This document shows positions 11,012 through 19,445 of a stretch of DNA of 64,000 nt, one piece after another; positions within the stretch are counted from its first letter, which is position 1; each line of letters begins with the position of its first letter. Source of the DNA: Bin5 sp965204525 (lineage in GTDB: Bacteria > Chloroflexota > Anaerolineae > Caldilineales > Caldilineaceae). The stretch spans positions 3,534,001-3,598,000 of the forward strand of contig OZ241994.1 in the NCBI GenBank assembly GCA_965204525.1, read 5' to 3'. The translations under genes and the position numbers were made by a program. The notes beneath the pieces were generated by a model. That model worked only from the letters and a program-made list of their open reading frames with translations, was not told the origin of the DNA and searched no databases.

Positions 11012-12433
11012 TCAGGAGAGTGCGGCGATGTCATCAAGGTAGACCTTGTACTGCTCCTCACAACGTTCCTGGTACGACTTGACCGCTTCCGCGGCGGTTA
11101 GCTTGCCAAGTCGAACTTCAGAGCAGACCGAGGCTCCGACCCCGTCAACCTCTGACGGGTAACCGAACCCTTCGCCGTAGTAGCGGGTGATGGGGCCGAG
11201 ATTCTCCATAACCTTGGCCGCCTGTACCTGCGGCCCTTCCGGATCCGGATCCGAATAGTGGTCGTACTTGCCGATCAGTCCTTTCCAGGCCGGCGCGCCG
11301 ATGCCACCGTAGATCTTGGCATATTCCCGCTGCCCTTCATGGGTACACATCGTCTGCAAGTAGGCGATGGAAAAGTCGCGATTGCCGGTATTGCTGGGCG
11401 CCGCAAACCCCCAGCCCGCCTCACCCACGAACGTAGGCAGTTCGTCGGGCAGAACCTTGGGGGCTGAAGTAAGCTCGTAATAGACGCCCTCATCCCTCCC
11501 CTGTTGCAGCGCCGGGTTGGAAATCCCCCTGGCGATGCCGATTTTGCCCGCCAGGGCCGTGTTGAATTGATTCTCGTCCAGTTCCGTCTCAATGCCCATC
11601 TGCACCGGCGTCTCGGCGAAAAGGCGCATCGCTTCCACGCCCGCCTCGCTGTCGATGTTGAACTGTTTGTTCTCAAGGTCCCACCAGTCTGTGCCCTCGC
11701 CGGCGAGCAGTGTGCGCACAATGCCCAGGTAGCTCTGATTGTCCCAACCCTTGCTGCTCAGTCCCCATTTCACTACGCGGCCATCCTCTTCAACATGCAG
11801 CGCCTCCGCCAACGCCCACATCTGCTGGTAGCTGTCGAAGATCCAGTCCCCATTGGTCGGTGGATAGAGGTCGGCCAGCCCGAGCGCATCAACATCCTGG
11901 GTGGGTACGCAGACCATCGAGCCGACTAGGTTGGCCTCTGTGGGCACGCCGTAGATCTCGCCTCCCCACGAGTAGGCCTCGATCGACTCCTCCTGGAACG
12001 CCTCATTGGGCACGACGCCTACCGCATCGAATACAACATCGCTCAACGGAAGCAATCCCTGCTGGATGTAGAGAGGAATCGAGACCTTGCCCATCATGCA
12101 GATGACATCGGGTTGGGTGCCCGCGGACATGGCAGCGATCAATTTCGTCTGCAGCGGCCATGCCTGTGGCTCAATGCGCACGCTGTAACCTGTCTCGCTC
12201 TGCACAAGTTCGGCAAGGCGCTCGTAGGTGGCGACATGCGGGTCATACTGCAAGCCCCACTGAACGCCCTCCTGATCTTCGGGGGCAGCAGCTGGAGCCG
12301 ACGCTTCTCCGCCCGATTCTGGAGAGGAAGGCTGGCCCGTCGGGGCAGCGCATGCGGCGAACAGGCCGCCTGCGACCCCTAACGCGCCCACACGCAGGAA
12401 TTCACGACGCGAAACATATTCATTCTTTGCCAT
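11012..12433 (-). CDS. Extracellular solute-binding lipoprotein (family 1), Tat-type signal
   Basis: This is the substrate-binding component of a CUT1 importer. The 473-residue precursor starts with a twin-arginine signal (SRREFLRVGALGV) ending in a FAAC lipobox near residue 26, so it is predicted to be exported folded and lipid-anchored. A Ser/Pro/Glu/Ala-rich linker follows, then an MBP-like fold. A GGGAGAAAGAG ribosome site precedes the ATG at 12433. It is the first gene of the operon with the two permeases at 9934-10887 and 8970-9851, and it is divergent from the PhyH gene at 12800. The likely ligand is a sugar or polyol, which is inference from the family. Confidence 0.9.
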   Translation of the reverse strand: MAKNEYVSRREFLRVGALGVAGGLFAACAAPTGQPSSPESGGEASAPAAAPEDQEGVQWGLQYDPHVATYERLAELVQSETGYSVRIEPQAWPLQTKLIAAMSAGTQPDVICMMGKVSIPLYIQQGLLPLSDVVFDAVGVVPNEAFQEESIEAYSWGGEIYGVPTEANLVGSMVCVPTQDVDALGLADLYPPTNGDWIFDSYQQMWALAEALHVEEDGRVVKWGLSSKGWDNQSYLGIVRTLLAGEGTDWWDLENKQFNIDSEAGVEAMRLFAETPVQMGIETELDENQFNTALAGKIGIARGISNPALQQGRDEGVYYELTSAPKVLPDELPTFVGEAGWGFAAPSNTGNRDFSIAYLQTMCTHEGQREYAKIYGGIGAPAWKGLIGKYDHYSDPDPEGPQVQAAKVMENLGPITRYYGEGFGYPSEVDGVGASVCSEVRLGKLTAAEAVKSYQERCEEQYKVYLDDIAALS

Positions 12434-12602
12434 TTCTCTTTCTCCCTGTGTGGCCGAATCCTGATTCTCCCCATCCGTGAAAAAACACCGGTAGGATCGT
12501 TCGTCTCGGATAGGGAACTCTGTTAAAGTGACGGTACCGGTCCGCCCTGCGATGCACGCAACCTTATCTCACGTCCTCTGCAACAAGGACTTTGCCGGGG
12601 AA

Positions 12603-12652
12603 TTGACATTTCAGATGGCAAGCAATATAGTTGTTTACAGGTGCAACTATAT
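12603..12652 (+). promoter_or_regulatory. Strong promoter with palindromic operator, upstream of PhyH gene
   Basis: TTGACA (12603-12608), a 17-bp spacer and TATAGT (12626-12631) make a near-consensus sigma-70 promoter facing the PhyH gene at 12800. An inverted repeat ATATAGTTG (12625-12633) / CAACTATAT (12644-12652), separated by 10 bp, overlaps the -10 and the start site. That arrangement is expected of a repressor operator of LacI or GntR type. The remaining ~150-base leader shows no ORF or riboswitch I recognise. Confidence 0.6.
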
Positions 12653-12799
12653 CAGGTATTGTCGTTGTGTCAAACGTTTTTTTCGATCCCCGATTCAGAC
12701 CAGAGATCCGTCCAGTCTATCATTCGGGTCACGCGCCCCGGCCTCGATTCCACACGGCGCACTCGCGGCCCGGGGGGCTCCACACGTCAGGGAGGGAAG

Positions 12800-13615
12800 A
12801 TGGAGTTAACATGCAAGCAGAAACAGTTTTTCGAAACCTTCGGATACCTTGCTCTGCCCGGTCTGCTGGACGATGAGGTCGACTGGATCACCGAGGAGTT
12901 CGAGGCGGTCTTCCGAGGACGAAACGTTGTCCATGACGGCAGCAAACGCTCCTGCATCGTGCCCTTTATCGACCAGCGCGAACGGCTCAGCACTCTCCTG
13001 GATCATCCCAGGTTGGTGGGGCTGATTTCCGGCGTGCTGGGCGAGGATTTCAACTACCTGGGCGGCGATGGCAACTTCTACACCGGCGACACCCGCTGGC
13101 ACAGCGACGGCTTCCATCAGGTGGGCAAGTTTCTCAAAGTCGCGCTCTATCTGGATGAAGTCGACCAGGATAGCGGCTGCCTGCGCGTCATCCCCGGCAC
13201 GCACCGGCAGGACATGTTCACGGGCTGGGAAGCCCGCCAAGCGAGCGAGTCCCTGGAGCGCTGGGGGATCGAGCAAAGTGATGTGCCGGCGATGGCTCTG
13301 GAAACGCGGCCGGGCGACGTGGTCGCCTTCAACCACAACCTGATGCACGCCTCCTTTGGTGGCAGCACACGGCGTCGCATGTTCACCCTCAACTGTTGCG
13401 CCCACTGCGAAACTGATTTGGAGATTGAGGAGCTGAAGCAATACATCGCCAACCATCACCGATATTGGATCGACCAGATGCACTCCGACATCATGCGCCG
13501 GACCGCGTCGTCCGCCCGCATGCGCCACCTGCAGCAGGTGATCGACAACGAGGGACATCTCCCTGCACTGTCCGCCAAGGCGCGCATGGAGATGTCCGAA
13601 CCTGCGCGTGGGTAG
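12800..13615 (+). CDS. Phytanoyl-CoA-dioxygenase-family (PhyH) Fe(II)/2-oxoglutarate oxygenase
   Basis: PhyH-family enzymes hydroxylate small molecules using Fe(II), 2-oxoglutarate and O2. The 271-residue product has the facial-triad pattern: H101-x-D103 in RWHSDGFH and distal H183 in HNLMHASF. A nearby Arg pair (191-192) could bind 2-oxoglutarate. The middle strand LRVIPGTHRQ is typical of the family. I chose ATG 12800 because GGAGG lies just before it and similarity starts there, although the frame is open further upstream. The gene has its own promoter and operator and is divergent from the sugar-importer operon, so the two may be co-regulated. The substrate is unknown. Confidence 0.85.
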   Translation: MELTCKQKQFFETFGYLALPGLLDDEVDWITEEFEAVFRGRNVVHDGSKRSCIVPFIDQRERLSTLLDHPRLVGLISGVLGEDFNYLGGDGNFYTGDTRWHSDGFHQVGKFLKVALYLDEVDQDSGCLRVIPGTHRQDMFTGWEARQASESLERWGIEQSDVPAMALETRPGDVVAFNHNLMHASFGGSTRRRMFTLNCCAHCETDLEIEELKQYIANHHRYWIDQMHSDIMRRTASSARMRHLQQVIDNEGHLPALSAKARMEMSEPARG

Positions 13616-13634
13616 TCCCTGCTGACGCAATCGA

Positions 13635-13672
13635 GTTGGCCGACAGCCTTTACTTTTCAAACAGCCTCTAAG
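13635..13672. repeat. Solo copy of the MITE terminal repeat
   Basis: This 38-bp stretch matches the right end of the 8633-8816 element with its flank: TTGGCCGACAGCCTTTACTT here against TTAGCCGACAACCTTTACTT at 8780-8799, both followed by TTCAA(A/G)CAGCCTCT. No matching left end was found nearby. It is probably what remains of a deleted copy. Confidence 0.6.
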
Positions 13673-13736
13673 AGAGGCCCCTTTGCCAGTATTTGTTGTG
13701 GGTAAACCGTCTATAGGTGGGGAAAAGTGGGATAAT

Positions 13737-14102
13737 TGGGGATAAAGCTGGGGATAACCCTGAAAAAAGTGGATAAGGTCTGCTCATAGCCCCACTGACT
13801 TCTTATCCCCATTTCCTGCGAGTTATACTCAGGCGGGGACAACCTGGGGAGAATTACTACATCTTGTATCGAGCATCTGTTCGGCGGATCACGCCACCAA
13901 AATCTTCCCTGCGCTTCCCTCTGAACTATCCCCACTGAAGCTGCGCTCCTCAAGCCGGCCTGCCACTACATACAGACACAGTTCTCTCATGCCGCCATAT
14001 ATAGTCTCTCTGAACTACATATCCACATTTCCCCAGTCCCTACGAAGTCCTACTAAAAGAATAAAATAGATTATGAACAACAAAATTTTAAAAAAACAGA
14101 AA
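13737..14102. other. DnaA-box-like cluster plus AT-rich block (candidate replication-origin-like region)
   Basis: The 490-bp gap between the convergent stops at 13615 and 14106 holds no gene. It contains five 9-mers one mismatch from TTATCCACA: TTATCCCCA in either orientation at 13737-13745, 13749-13757 and 13803-13811, TTATCCACT (reverse) at 13768-13776, and ATATCCACA at 14019-14027. There is also a weaker CTATCCCCA at 13926. An AT-rich block follows at ~14044-14102 and could unwind. dnaA and dnaN are not in the window, so the origin call is inference. Confidence 0.35.
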
Positions 14103-14105
14103 ACG

Positions 14106-14624
14106 TCAGTCCGACTCAAGCAGAATCGAATTGGGAGGAAGATGAGGGAGCGGATTCGAATAACCGCCCCACCCGTCGACGACAACATACGGAACAACGC
14201 GGATGCCAAAGTGAAAATGCTGTCCTGACTCGGGCAACTGGTTGAAGTAGCCAATCAGCTCTCCCCGCTCCACACGTTGCCCGGTGTCTACAACGAAGTT
14301 CTGAAAGCGCGTGTAGAGAGACTCACCCCATGGATGGGAGATGCGGATAAAGCGGCCATATCGTTCGCGGTCATTACCGATTGTCGTGATGATGCCGCTG
14401 TCCGCGGCGAAGATTCTCTCGCCGGGGGACAGTTCAAAGTCGACGCCATTATGTCCGAGGAGCGCTTTGGCGCCCACAACAAAGCGGCGGTAGTGCTCCG
14501 GGCGGGCCCCCCACTCCTGAACGATACGCCGCCGGCCTTCAAATGGCGCTGTCAGGTAGACGCCTTCCGCTTCGTAACACCCGTTTTCGATTGCGCCTTG
14601 AACAAAGTCGAAAGACATCGGCAC
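14106..14624 (-). CDS. M23 (LytM-type) metallopeptidase-like protein
   Basis: M23 proteins are zinc endopeptidases that cut peptidoglycan cross-bridges. The 172-residue product keeps the metal-ligand pattern: H58...D62 in GHNGVDFEL and HFH at 136-138 in GQHFHFGIR. The beta-strand core FRI.HP.GESLYTRFQN.....G..V..G is also present. There is no obvious signal peptide, which is odd for a cell-wall enzyme. The start may be mis-set, or the protein may be cytoplasmic or non-classically exported. It stands alone, convergent with the PhyH gene across the DnaA-box-like region. Confidence 0.8.
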   Translation of the reverse strand: MPMSFDFVQGAIENGCYEAEGVYLTAPFEGRRRIVQEWGARPEHYRRFVVGAKALLGHNGVDFELSPGERIFAADSGIITTIGNDRERYGRFIRISHPWGESLYTRFQNFVVDTGQRVERGELIGYFNQLPESGQHFHFGIRVVPYVVVDGWGGYSNPLPHLPPNSILLESD

Positions 14625-14899
14625 GGTGAGGGTCTGATCTTGAGCAGGTCGGTGCCCACGCGCAGTGCCTGCGTCTGAAGAAGCTGCAAGCTTGGGCCGG
14701 CAGAGGCGGTAGAAGTCCGATACAAACTGAAGTCAGATTCGCTGTTCGGATTCGACAACAACTCTGCAAAAAGGTATACTTATCGAATGCGCCCTTTACG
14801 GTGCAGGACGCAACGGACCGGGACATGAGAGGACTTTGAGTAGTATAGTTGTGTCCGTGGAATTGACAAAGAAGATCACGACAAGGAAGAGACTGTTCG

Positions 14900-15259
14900 A
14901 TGCCAATTTATGAACTTGCCTGCAGAGAGTGCGGTCATCAATACGAACGCATCGTGTCATTTTCCAGCACCGTTCTTCCCGCTTGCCCGGCCTGCAGCTC
15001 GGTCGAAGTCACCCGGCTTCTCAGTCAGCCGGCCATTCACTTCAAAGGCAGTGGATGGTACATAACCGATAGCAAGAAGGAGGATGAAAAGAAGAAGGCC
15101 GCGGCCCAGAAAAAAGAGACGCAAAAGACTGACAGCAACGGTTCCGGGCCGGAAAAGACCGCAGAAAGCGAATCGAAGAGCGAGTCCAACAGCGAAACCA
15201 AAGCGGAATCGAATACCGGTTCAACGAGCGAAAAGAGCGCTGCAAAGGAAAAAAGTTAG
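14900..15259 (+). CDS. FmdB-family zinc-ribbon protein with charged tail
   Basis: This is a small putative regulatory protein. The N-terminal ~50 residues (MPIYELACRECGHQYE...CPACSS) are the FmdB/CxxC_CxxC_SSSS zinc ribbon, with two CxxC pairs at ~9-12 and ~29-32. The remainder is a low-complexity Lys/Glu/Ser tail (residues ~57-119), probably disordered. Its cellular role is not well established, although the family is named after a formamidase regulator. AAGGAAGAG precedes the ATG, and a clear intrinsic terminator follows at 15391. Confidence 0.85.
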   Translation: MPIYELACRECGHQYERIVSFSSTVLPACPACSSVEVTRLLSQPAIHFKGSGWYITDSKKEDEKKKAAAQKKETQKTDSNGSGPEKTAESESKSESNSETKAESNTGSTSEKSAAKEKS

Positions 15260-15360
15260 TTTTCGCCTGTTTTGACAGCGGCCGCAGTGCGCTGGAAGCC
15301 GCATACACCGGCCAGCGTAGCCGCACATTTGAAAGCATATCGCGCGCAAACAACGAAGTG

Positions 15361-15423
15361 GGAGCGCAGCCCACTGCGCTCCTGTCGATCAACACCCTTG
15401 CTTCTTCAGTAAGGGTGTTTTTG
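15361..15423 (+). terminator. Hairpin plus intrinsic terminator after the FmdB gene
   Basis: The first stem pairs 15361-15368 with 15375-15382 (GGAGCGCA/TGCGCTCC). The second pairs AACACCCTT (15391-15399) with AAGGGTGTT (15411-15419) and is followed by TTTTT. The second is a classic Rho-independent terminator on the plus strand. Confidence 0.8.
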
Positions 15424-15495
15424 TACCGCTCAAAGAGGGGAGAGTCCGAACTTTGCGGAGCGAATCAGAGGAGTTCTGCGTGTGTCTCTTCGCTG

Positions 15496-16257
15496 TCAGG
15501 GAGCCGCTTCCAGTTTGTCCGCCAGAAGGGAAGCGAGAAAGGTGCGCTCCTGGTCGCCGTCGAAGAGGATCTTGATCCGTTTTTCCACGCCCTCCCCGCT
15601 CACGTCCGTAACTACACCATCACCGAAATGTGTGTGCACAATCCGCTGCCCGCAAGCCAGCTGTGCCAGTGCACGCTGTTGCGACCGGGTCGGCTGCGGC
15701 GCTTTCACTGCGGCCGCCTCCTGCAACGACGTCGCAATGTTCGCTTCCCGGTCCCGCCAGGCCTCCGCCAGAGTTCCAACCGTCTGCTCCGGATTCCTCG
15801 AAAGGGTGAAACGCAGCTGATTGGCGCTTTGGACCGCCGCGGCCAGCGCATCCATCGAGACGCCTTTCTCCCGGTTGGTGCGGCCGTCCAGGGCTGTCAT
15901 ACGGCTGGCCCGGCTCAACACCATCAGGAATCTGTCCATCTGCTTGACCGGGTCGTCAAACGGGTCGATCACGGCCAGCTGGATGCCATGCAGCCGGCAC
16001 AGTTCATCGCGTGTCTGGTCGCGTTGCTCCTCCTCCATCAACTCCCAGTCCCCGCGCCGGCGCCGCCCTTTGCCGGTCAGGCCGGAGAAGCGCACCGCGA
16101 CACCGACCGGCTGGCACAGATAGTCCAGTTTGAGGCGGCGGCGGGTGGCCGGGTTGATCAACCATTCCGGGCTGACATTGGACTGCAGGTCGGCGTCATT
16201 GAAGACACGGGCGAAAATCTCGCGCCAGGCGTTCACCGATAGATACGCGGAGGACAT
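15496..16257 (-). CDS. Unknown protein with C-terminal UvrD/PcrA-Tudor-like domain
   Basis: I do not recognise the full 253-residue protein. The last ~50 residues (GQRIVHTHFGDGVVTDVSG...IKILFDGDQERTFL) match the small Tudor-like domain at the end of UvrD/PcrA helicases, which binds RNA polymerase. Residues ~40-110 (LKLDYLCQPVGVAVRF...EEEQRDQTRDELCRLHGIQLAVIDP) have the strand-helix-strand layout of a PD-(D/E)XK nuclease-like fold with poorly conserved catalytic positions. No helicase motor is present. It is divergent from murJ, with a 157-bp gap. A role in transcription-linked DNA repair is possible, but that is inference. Confidence 0.55.
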   Translation of the reverse strand: MSSAYLSVNAWREIFARVFNDADLQSNVSPEWLINPATRRRLKLDYLCQPVGVAVRFSGLTGKGRRRRGDWELMEEEQRDQTRDELCRLHGIQLAVIDPFDDPVKQMDRFLMVLSRASRMTALDGRTNREKGVSMDALAAAVQSANQLRFTLSRNPEQTVGTLAEAWRDREANIATSLQEAAAVKAPQPTRSQQRALAQLACGQRIVHTHFGDGVVTDVSGEGVEKRIKILFDGDQERTFLASLLADKLEAAP

Positions 16258-16414
16258 AAAATTGTTACCTGAGAACCTTTCCGTTTAGAGTCTTTCGTGA
16301 GCGCTCGCCAGTCAACCGACGACTGAAAACAGCGCCGAGAAGAATGTATATTGTACAGAACCGCTCCTGCAGGGCAAAAAGGCCAAGCGTTCGCCAGTAT
16401 CATCATCTACCGCC

Positions 16415-18079
16415 ATGACAACACCGGATAGCCGCAGTTCACATGCCCGGAACAGCAACGGAGGCGTGCGGGCGCTGGATAACAAGGCGATCGCCGGCGC
16501 CGCCACGCTGGTCATGCTGCTGTTCATCCTCAGCCGCGGTACCGGCCTGCTGCGCGAGATGATCATCGGCGCCCGCTTCGGCACCGCCGCCGACCTGGAC
16601 GCCTACCTGGCCGCCTTCCGCATCCCCGACCTGCTCTTCCAACTCGTGGCCGGCGGCGCCCTGGGCAGCGCCTTCATCCCCACCTTCGCCGCCGCCTGGA
16701 CAGAGGGAAGCCGGCAGCAGGCATGGCTGCTCTTCAGCCGCGTCCTGAACCTGTTGACCCTGTTCCTCGTCATCCTGTGCGGGCTGGCGATGCTCTTCGC
16801 CCAACCCCTCGTCGCCGGCGTGATCGCGCCCGGCTTCCCGGTCGAACAGCAGCGGCTGACCGCCTCGTTGATGCGCTGGATGCTGGCAAGCACCGTCGTC
16901 TTCGGCGCCAGCGGCCTGATCATGGGCGCGCTCAACGCGGTGCAGCATTTCCTGCTGCCGGCCGTCGCGCCCGTGCTCTACAACTGCGCCATCATCGCCG
17001 GCGCCTGGCTGCTCGCGCCGGTGCTGGGCATTCACGGCCTGGTGATCGGCGTGGCCGCCGGCGCCGTACTGCACCTGCTCGTGCAACTGCCGGCCCTCTT
17101 GCGGCAGAATGTGCGCTACCGCTTCAGCTTCCGTACCGGCGACGCACAGGTGCGGGAGGTGGCGCGGCTGATGGGGCCGCGCGTGCTGGGGCTGCTCTTT
17201 GTCCAGCTCAACTTTCTCGTCAACACAGTTCTGGCCAGCGGCCTGCCGGACGGCAGCCTCAGCGCCCTCAACTACGCCTGGCTGCTGATGTTGCTGCCGC
17301 AAGGCATCTTTGCCCAGGCCGTGGCAACCGTCGCCTTCCCCACCTTCTCGGCGCAGGTGGCCGCCGGCAACCGCGCCCAGCTGCTGGAAACGCTCACCGG
17401 CCTGCTGCGGCTGGTCCTCTTCCTCTCGATACCGGCAGCCTTCCTGCTTTATGTGCTGGACGAGCCGCTGATCGAGCTTCTCTTCCAGCGGGGGCGCTTC
17501 GACGCTGCCAGCACACAGGCGGTCGCCTACGCGCTGCGCTTCTTTGCCCTCGGCCTGGTCGCCCATGCCGTCGTCGAGATCGTGGTGCGGGTCTTCTACG
17601 CACTCCACGACACAGCAACGCCGGTGGTCGCCGGCGTCGCCACCGTGGCGCTCAACATCCTCCTCAGCCTGGCCCTGATTGGCCGCTTGAGTTTTGGCGG
17701 CCTCGCCCTGGCCAACAGCATCGCCACCGCGTTGGAGATGCTCGTCCTGCTGATCCTGCTGGCGCGTAAAGTACGGGCGCCCTGCCAGGAGGCAGGGCAG
17801 GCGACAACCGTACATGGCCTGCCCGTGCGCCAGCTGCTGAAGAGCGGCGCGCGCTCACTGCTCGCGTCCGCTGTCATGGCCGGCGCACTCCTCTTCGGCC
17901 TGGAGCTTCTGCCCGGCGGCAGCGCCTTTTTCGGGATTCCCGCCGCCTGGGTCGCGGCGGTCGCAGGGGCCGGGCTTGGCGTACTCATCTATCTGCTTGC
18001 CAGCTACCTTCTGGGCAGCGCCGAGATCCGGCAGCTGGCGGCACTGGCGCGCGCAAACGTAAAGCTAACCGAACGCTAA
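16415..18079 (+). CDS. murJ: Lipid II flippase MurJ
   Basis: MurJ (MviN) of the MOP superfamily flips lipid II across the inner membrane for peptidoglycan synthesis. The 554-residue product has about 14 helices. The N-terminal signature is LSRGTGLLREMIIGARFG, followed by ADLDAYLAAFRIPDLLFQL and GALGSAFIPTF, the most conserved MurJ stretch, with the essential Arg residues. Later FQRGRFD matches the TM7-8 loop signature. The first ~25 residues before AIAGAATLVML are unconserved, and no Shine-Dalgarno sequence is seen, so the transcript may be leaderless. Its presence implies a peptidoglycan wall, which fits the M23 enzyme nearby. Confidence 0.93.
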   Translation: MTTPDSRSSHARNSNGGVRALDNKAIAGAATLVMLLFILSRGTGLLREMIIGARFGTAADLDAYLAAFRIPDLLFQLVAGGALGSAFIPTFAAAWTEGSRQQAWLLFSRVLNLLTLFLVILCGLAMLFAQPLVAGVIAPGFPVEQQRLTASLMRWMLASTVVFGASGLIMGALNAVQHFLLPAVAPVLYNCAIIAGAWLLAPVLGIHGLVIGVAAGAVLHLLVQLPALLRQNVRYRFSFRTGDAQVREVARLMGPRVLGLLFVQLNFLVNTVLASGLPDGSLSALNYAWLLMLLPQGIFAQAVATVAFPTFSAQVAAGNRAQLLETLTGLLRLVLFLSIPAAFLLYVLDEPLIELLFQRGRFDAASTQAVAYALRFFALGLVAHAVVEIVVRVFYALHDTATPVVAGVATVALNILLSLALIGRLSFGGLALANSIATALEMLVLLILLARKVRAPCQEAGQATTVHGLPVRQLLKSGARSLLASAVMAGALLFGLELLPGGSAFFGIPAAWVAAVAGAGLGVLIYLLASYLLGSAEIRQLAALARANVKLTER

Positions 18080-18117
18080 CGCAGACGAGAGAAACTGCGG
18101 AGATACTGGATTCGTAA

Positions 18118-18126
18118 TGGTATAAT
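18118..18126 (+). promoter_or_regulatory. Extended -10 promoter for the YugP-like gene
   Basis: TGGTATAAT at 18118-18126 is an exact extended -10 element. The -35 region is weak, as is common for this promoter type. It would give a ~190-base leader before the start at 18322, containing a small TGACAG/CTGTCA stem (18156-18171). I see nothing else in the 18080-18321 gap. Confidence 0.5.
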
Positions 18127-18321
18127 ACAGCGGCAGTTCAGCCTGTTCAGCCAGGTGACAGCGCCCTGTCAGGTGCGCGTCAGGAACGGAGCGCCAGGCC
18201 TGTGTAAACTCAAGACGTAGACTTGGAAAACGGTTCCGAGCCCGCGTTCAGCCAGACAATAAACGAATCGGCCGCAACCGGAGATTCGTCTGCGGACTGA
18301 AAACTCTCTACGAGGTGAGAT

Positions 18322-19020
18322 ATGTTTTTCTTCGATCCACTCTATTTCATCATCAGCCTGCCTGCCCTCGCGCTGGGCCTGTGGGCGCAGATGAAAGTCA
18401 AATCCGCGTTCAACAAGTATTCGCAGGTGTCGGCGGGGCGCGGCGCGGCCGGCGCGCAGGTGGCGCGGCGTATTCTCGACGTGAACGGGCTGGGCCACGT
18501 CAACGTCGAAGAGACGCGCGGCTTCCTCTCCGACCACTATGATCCGAGGTCGAGGACGCTGCGCCTGAGTCCGGACGTCTATCAGAGCAACAGCGTGGCC
18601 GCGGTCGGCGTCGCCGCGCACGAGGCGGGCCACGCGCTGCAGCACAGCACAAACTACGCCCCGCTCGCCCTCCGCAACGCCGTCGTTCCAAGCGTGCAGA
18701 TCGGCAGCTGGCTGGGCCCGATCATCTTTATCATCGGCATGTTTATGGGGCCCGGGCTGGGATTCACCATCTCGCTGGTGGGGCTGATTCTCTTCGCCGC
18801 GGTCGCCGTGTTTACGCTGGTGACGCTGCCGGTCGAGTTTAACGCCAGCAAGCGGGCCAAGGAGATCCTGGTGACCCAGGGGTTCGTCGGCCAGCACGAG
18901 CTGAAGGGAGTCAACGCGGTGCTCGATGCGGCTGCGCTGACCTACGTGGCCGCCGCGATCCAGGCGATCACGACGCTGCTCTACTATGCCTTCATCCTCT
19001 TCGCCCGCAGCCGGGACTGA
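18322..19020 (+). CDS. YugP-like membrane zinc metallopeptidase
   Basis: The 232-residue membrane protein starts with a hydrophobic helix (residues ~3-22). The zinc-binding HEAGH motif lies at 100-104, and two or three further helices follow. The sequence around it (LSPDVYQSNSVAAVGVAAHEAGHALQH) is characteristic of the YugP/Zn_peptidase_2 family. The C-terminus (KGVNAVLDAAALTYVAAAIQA) is the conserved end of that family. The physiological substrate is unknown. GAGGTGAG precedes the ATG. It probably acts in membrane protein quality control, which is inference. Confidence 0.9.
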   Translation: MFFFDPLYFIISLPALALGLWAQMKVKSAFNKYSQVSAGRGAAGAQVARRILDVNGLGHVNVEETRGFLSDHYDPRSRTLRLSPDVYQSNSVAAVGVAAHEAGHALQHSTNYAPLALRNAVVPSVQIGSWLGPIIFIIGMFMGPGLGFTISLVGLILFAAVAVFTLVTLPVEFNASKRAKEILVTQGFVGQHELKGVNAVLDAAALTYVAAAIQAITTLLYYAFILFARSRD

Positions 19021-19108
19021 GCGGCCCGTTTCCGCGCGCGCAGGATAAAGCAGTGCGCAGCGCCCGTATACCGTGAACGCTGCGCCTAGTTCCTACGGAG
19101 TCTGAAAT

Positions 19109-19381
19109 ATGTTCACAGGACAACAAACCTCTGTGCGCTTTTTCCGCACAGGACAGCGGTTCTCACAGCAGGCCGGCGGTTTCGGACGCTGGCTGTTCAT
19201 CGCCCCGGGGCTGATGCTGATTCTCTTTGGCGTTGCGATTCTTCTCTGGCCGGAGTTGCTGGCCTATATGGTGGCCGGCCTCTTCATTGCAATCGGCTTC
19301 AGCATCACCGGTTGGGGCTGGCGCCTTTCCCGGCGGCAGCGTAACACCGCGGCCCGCTGGGAAACCATCGATGAGCATTGA
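19109..19381 (+). CDS. Small two-helix membrane protein, unknown function
   Basis: The 90-residue protein has a polar N-terminus, two adjacent hydrophobic helices (about 28-45 and 48-68) joined by LLWPELLAY, and a basic C-terminus (RLSRRQR). No family is recognised. It lies 88 bp after the YugP-like gene, so the two could be cotranscribed. It may be a small accessory membrane protein. Confidence 0.6.
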   Translation: MFTGQQTSVRFFRTGQRFSQQAGGFGRWLFIAPGLMLILFGVAILLWPELLAYMVAGLFIAIGFSITGWGWRLSRRQRNTAARWETIDEH

Positions 19382-19410
19382 GAACAGCGACTTTCAGTAA
19401 CCGGTGCTCG

Positions 19411-19442
19411 GTGGTCAGTTCCTCATGCAGGGAACTGGCCAC
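19411..19442. terminator. 12-bp hairpin between convergent genes
   Basis: GTGGTCAGTTCC (19411-19422) pairs with GGAACTGGCCAC (19431-19442) with one G-U pair. It lies between the plus-strand gene ending at 19381 and the minus-strand gene ending at 19446, so it could act in both directions. No T-tract is present. Confidence 0.45.
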
Positions 19443-19445
19443 TGA

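Noticed and set aside
16439..17815. 458-codon minus-strand frame opposite murJ, and a 348-codon second plus-strand frame
   Set aside because: Both are rich in Gln/Glu/Arg or Arg/Ala as expected of shadows in GC-rich DNA. MurJ in the main frame is unmistakable.
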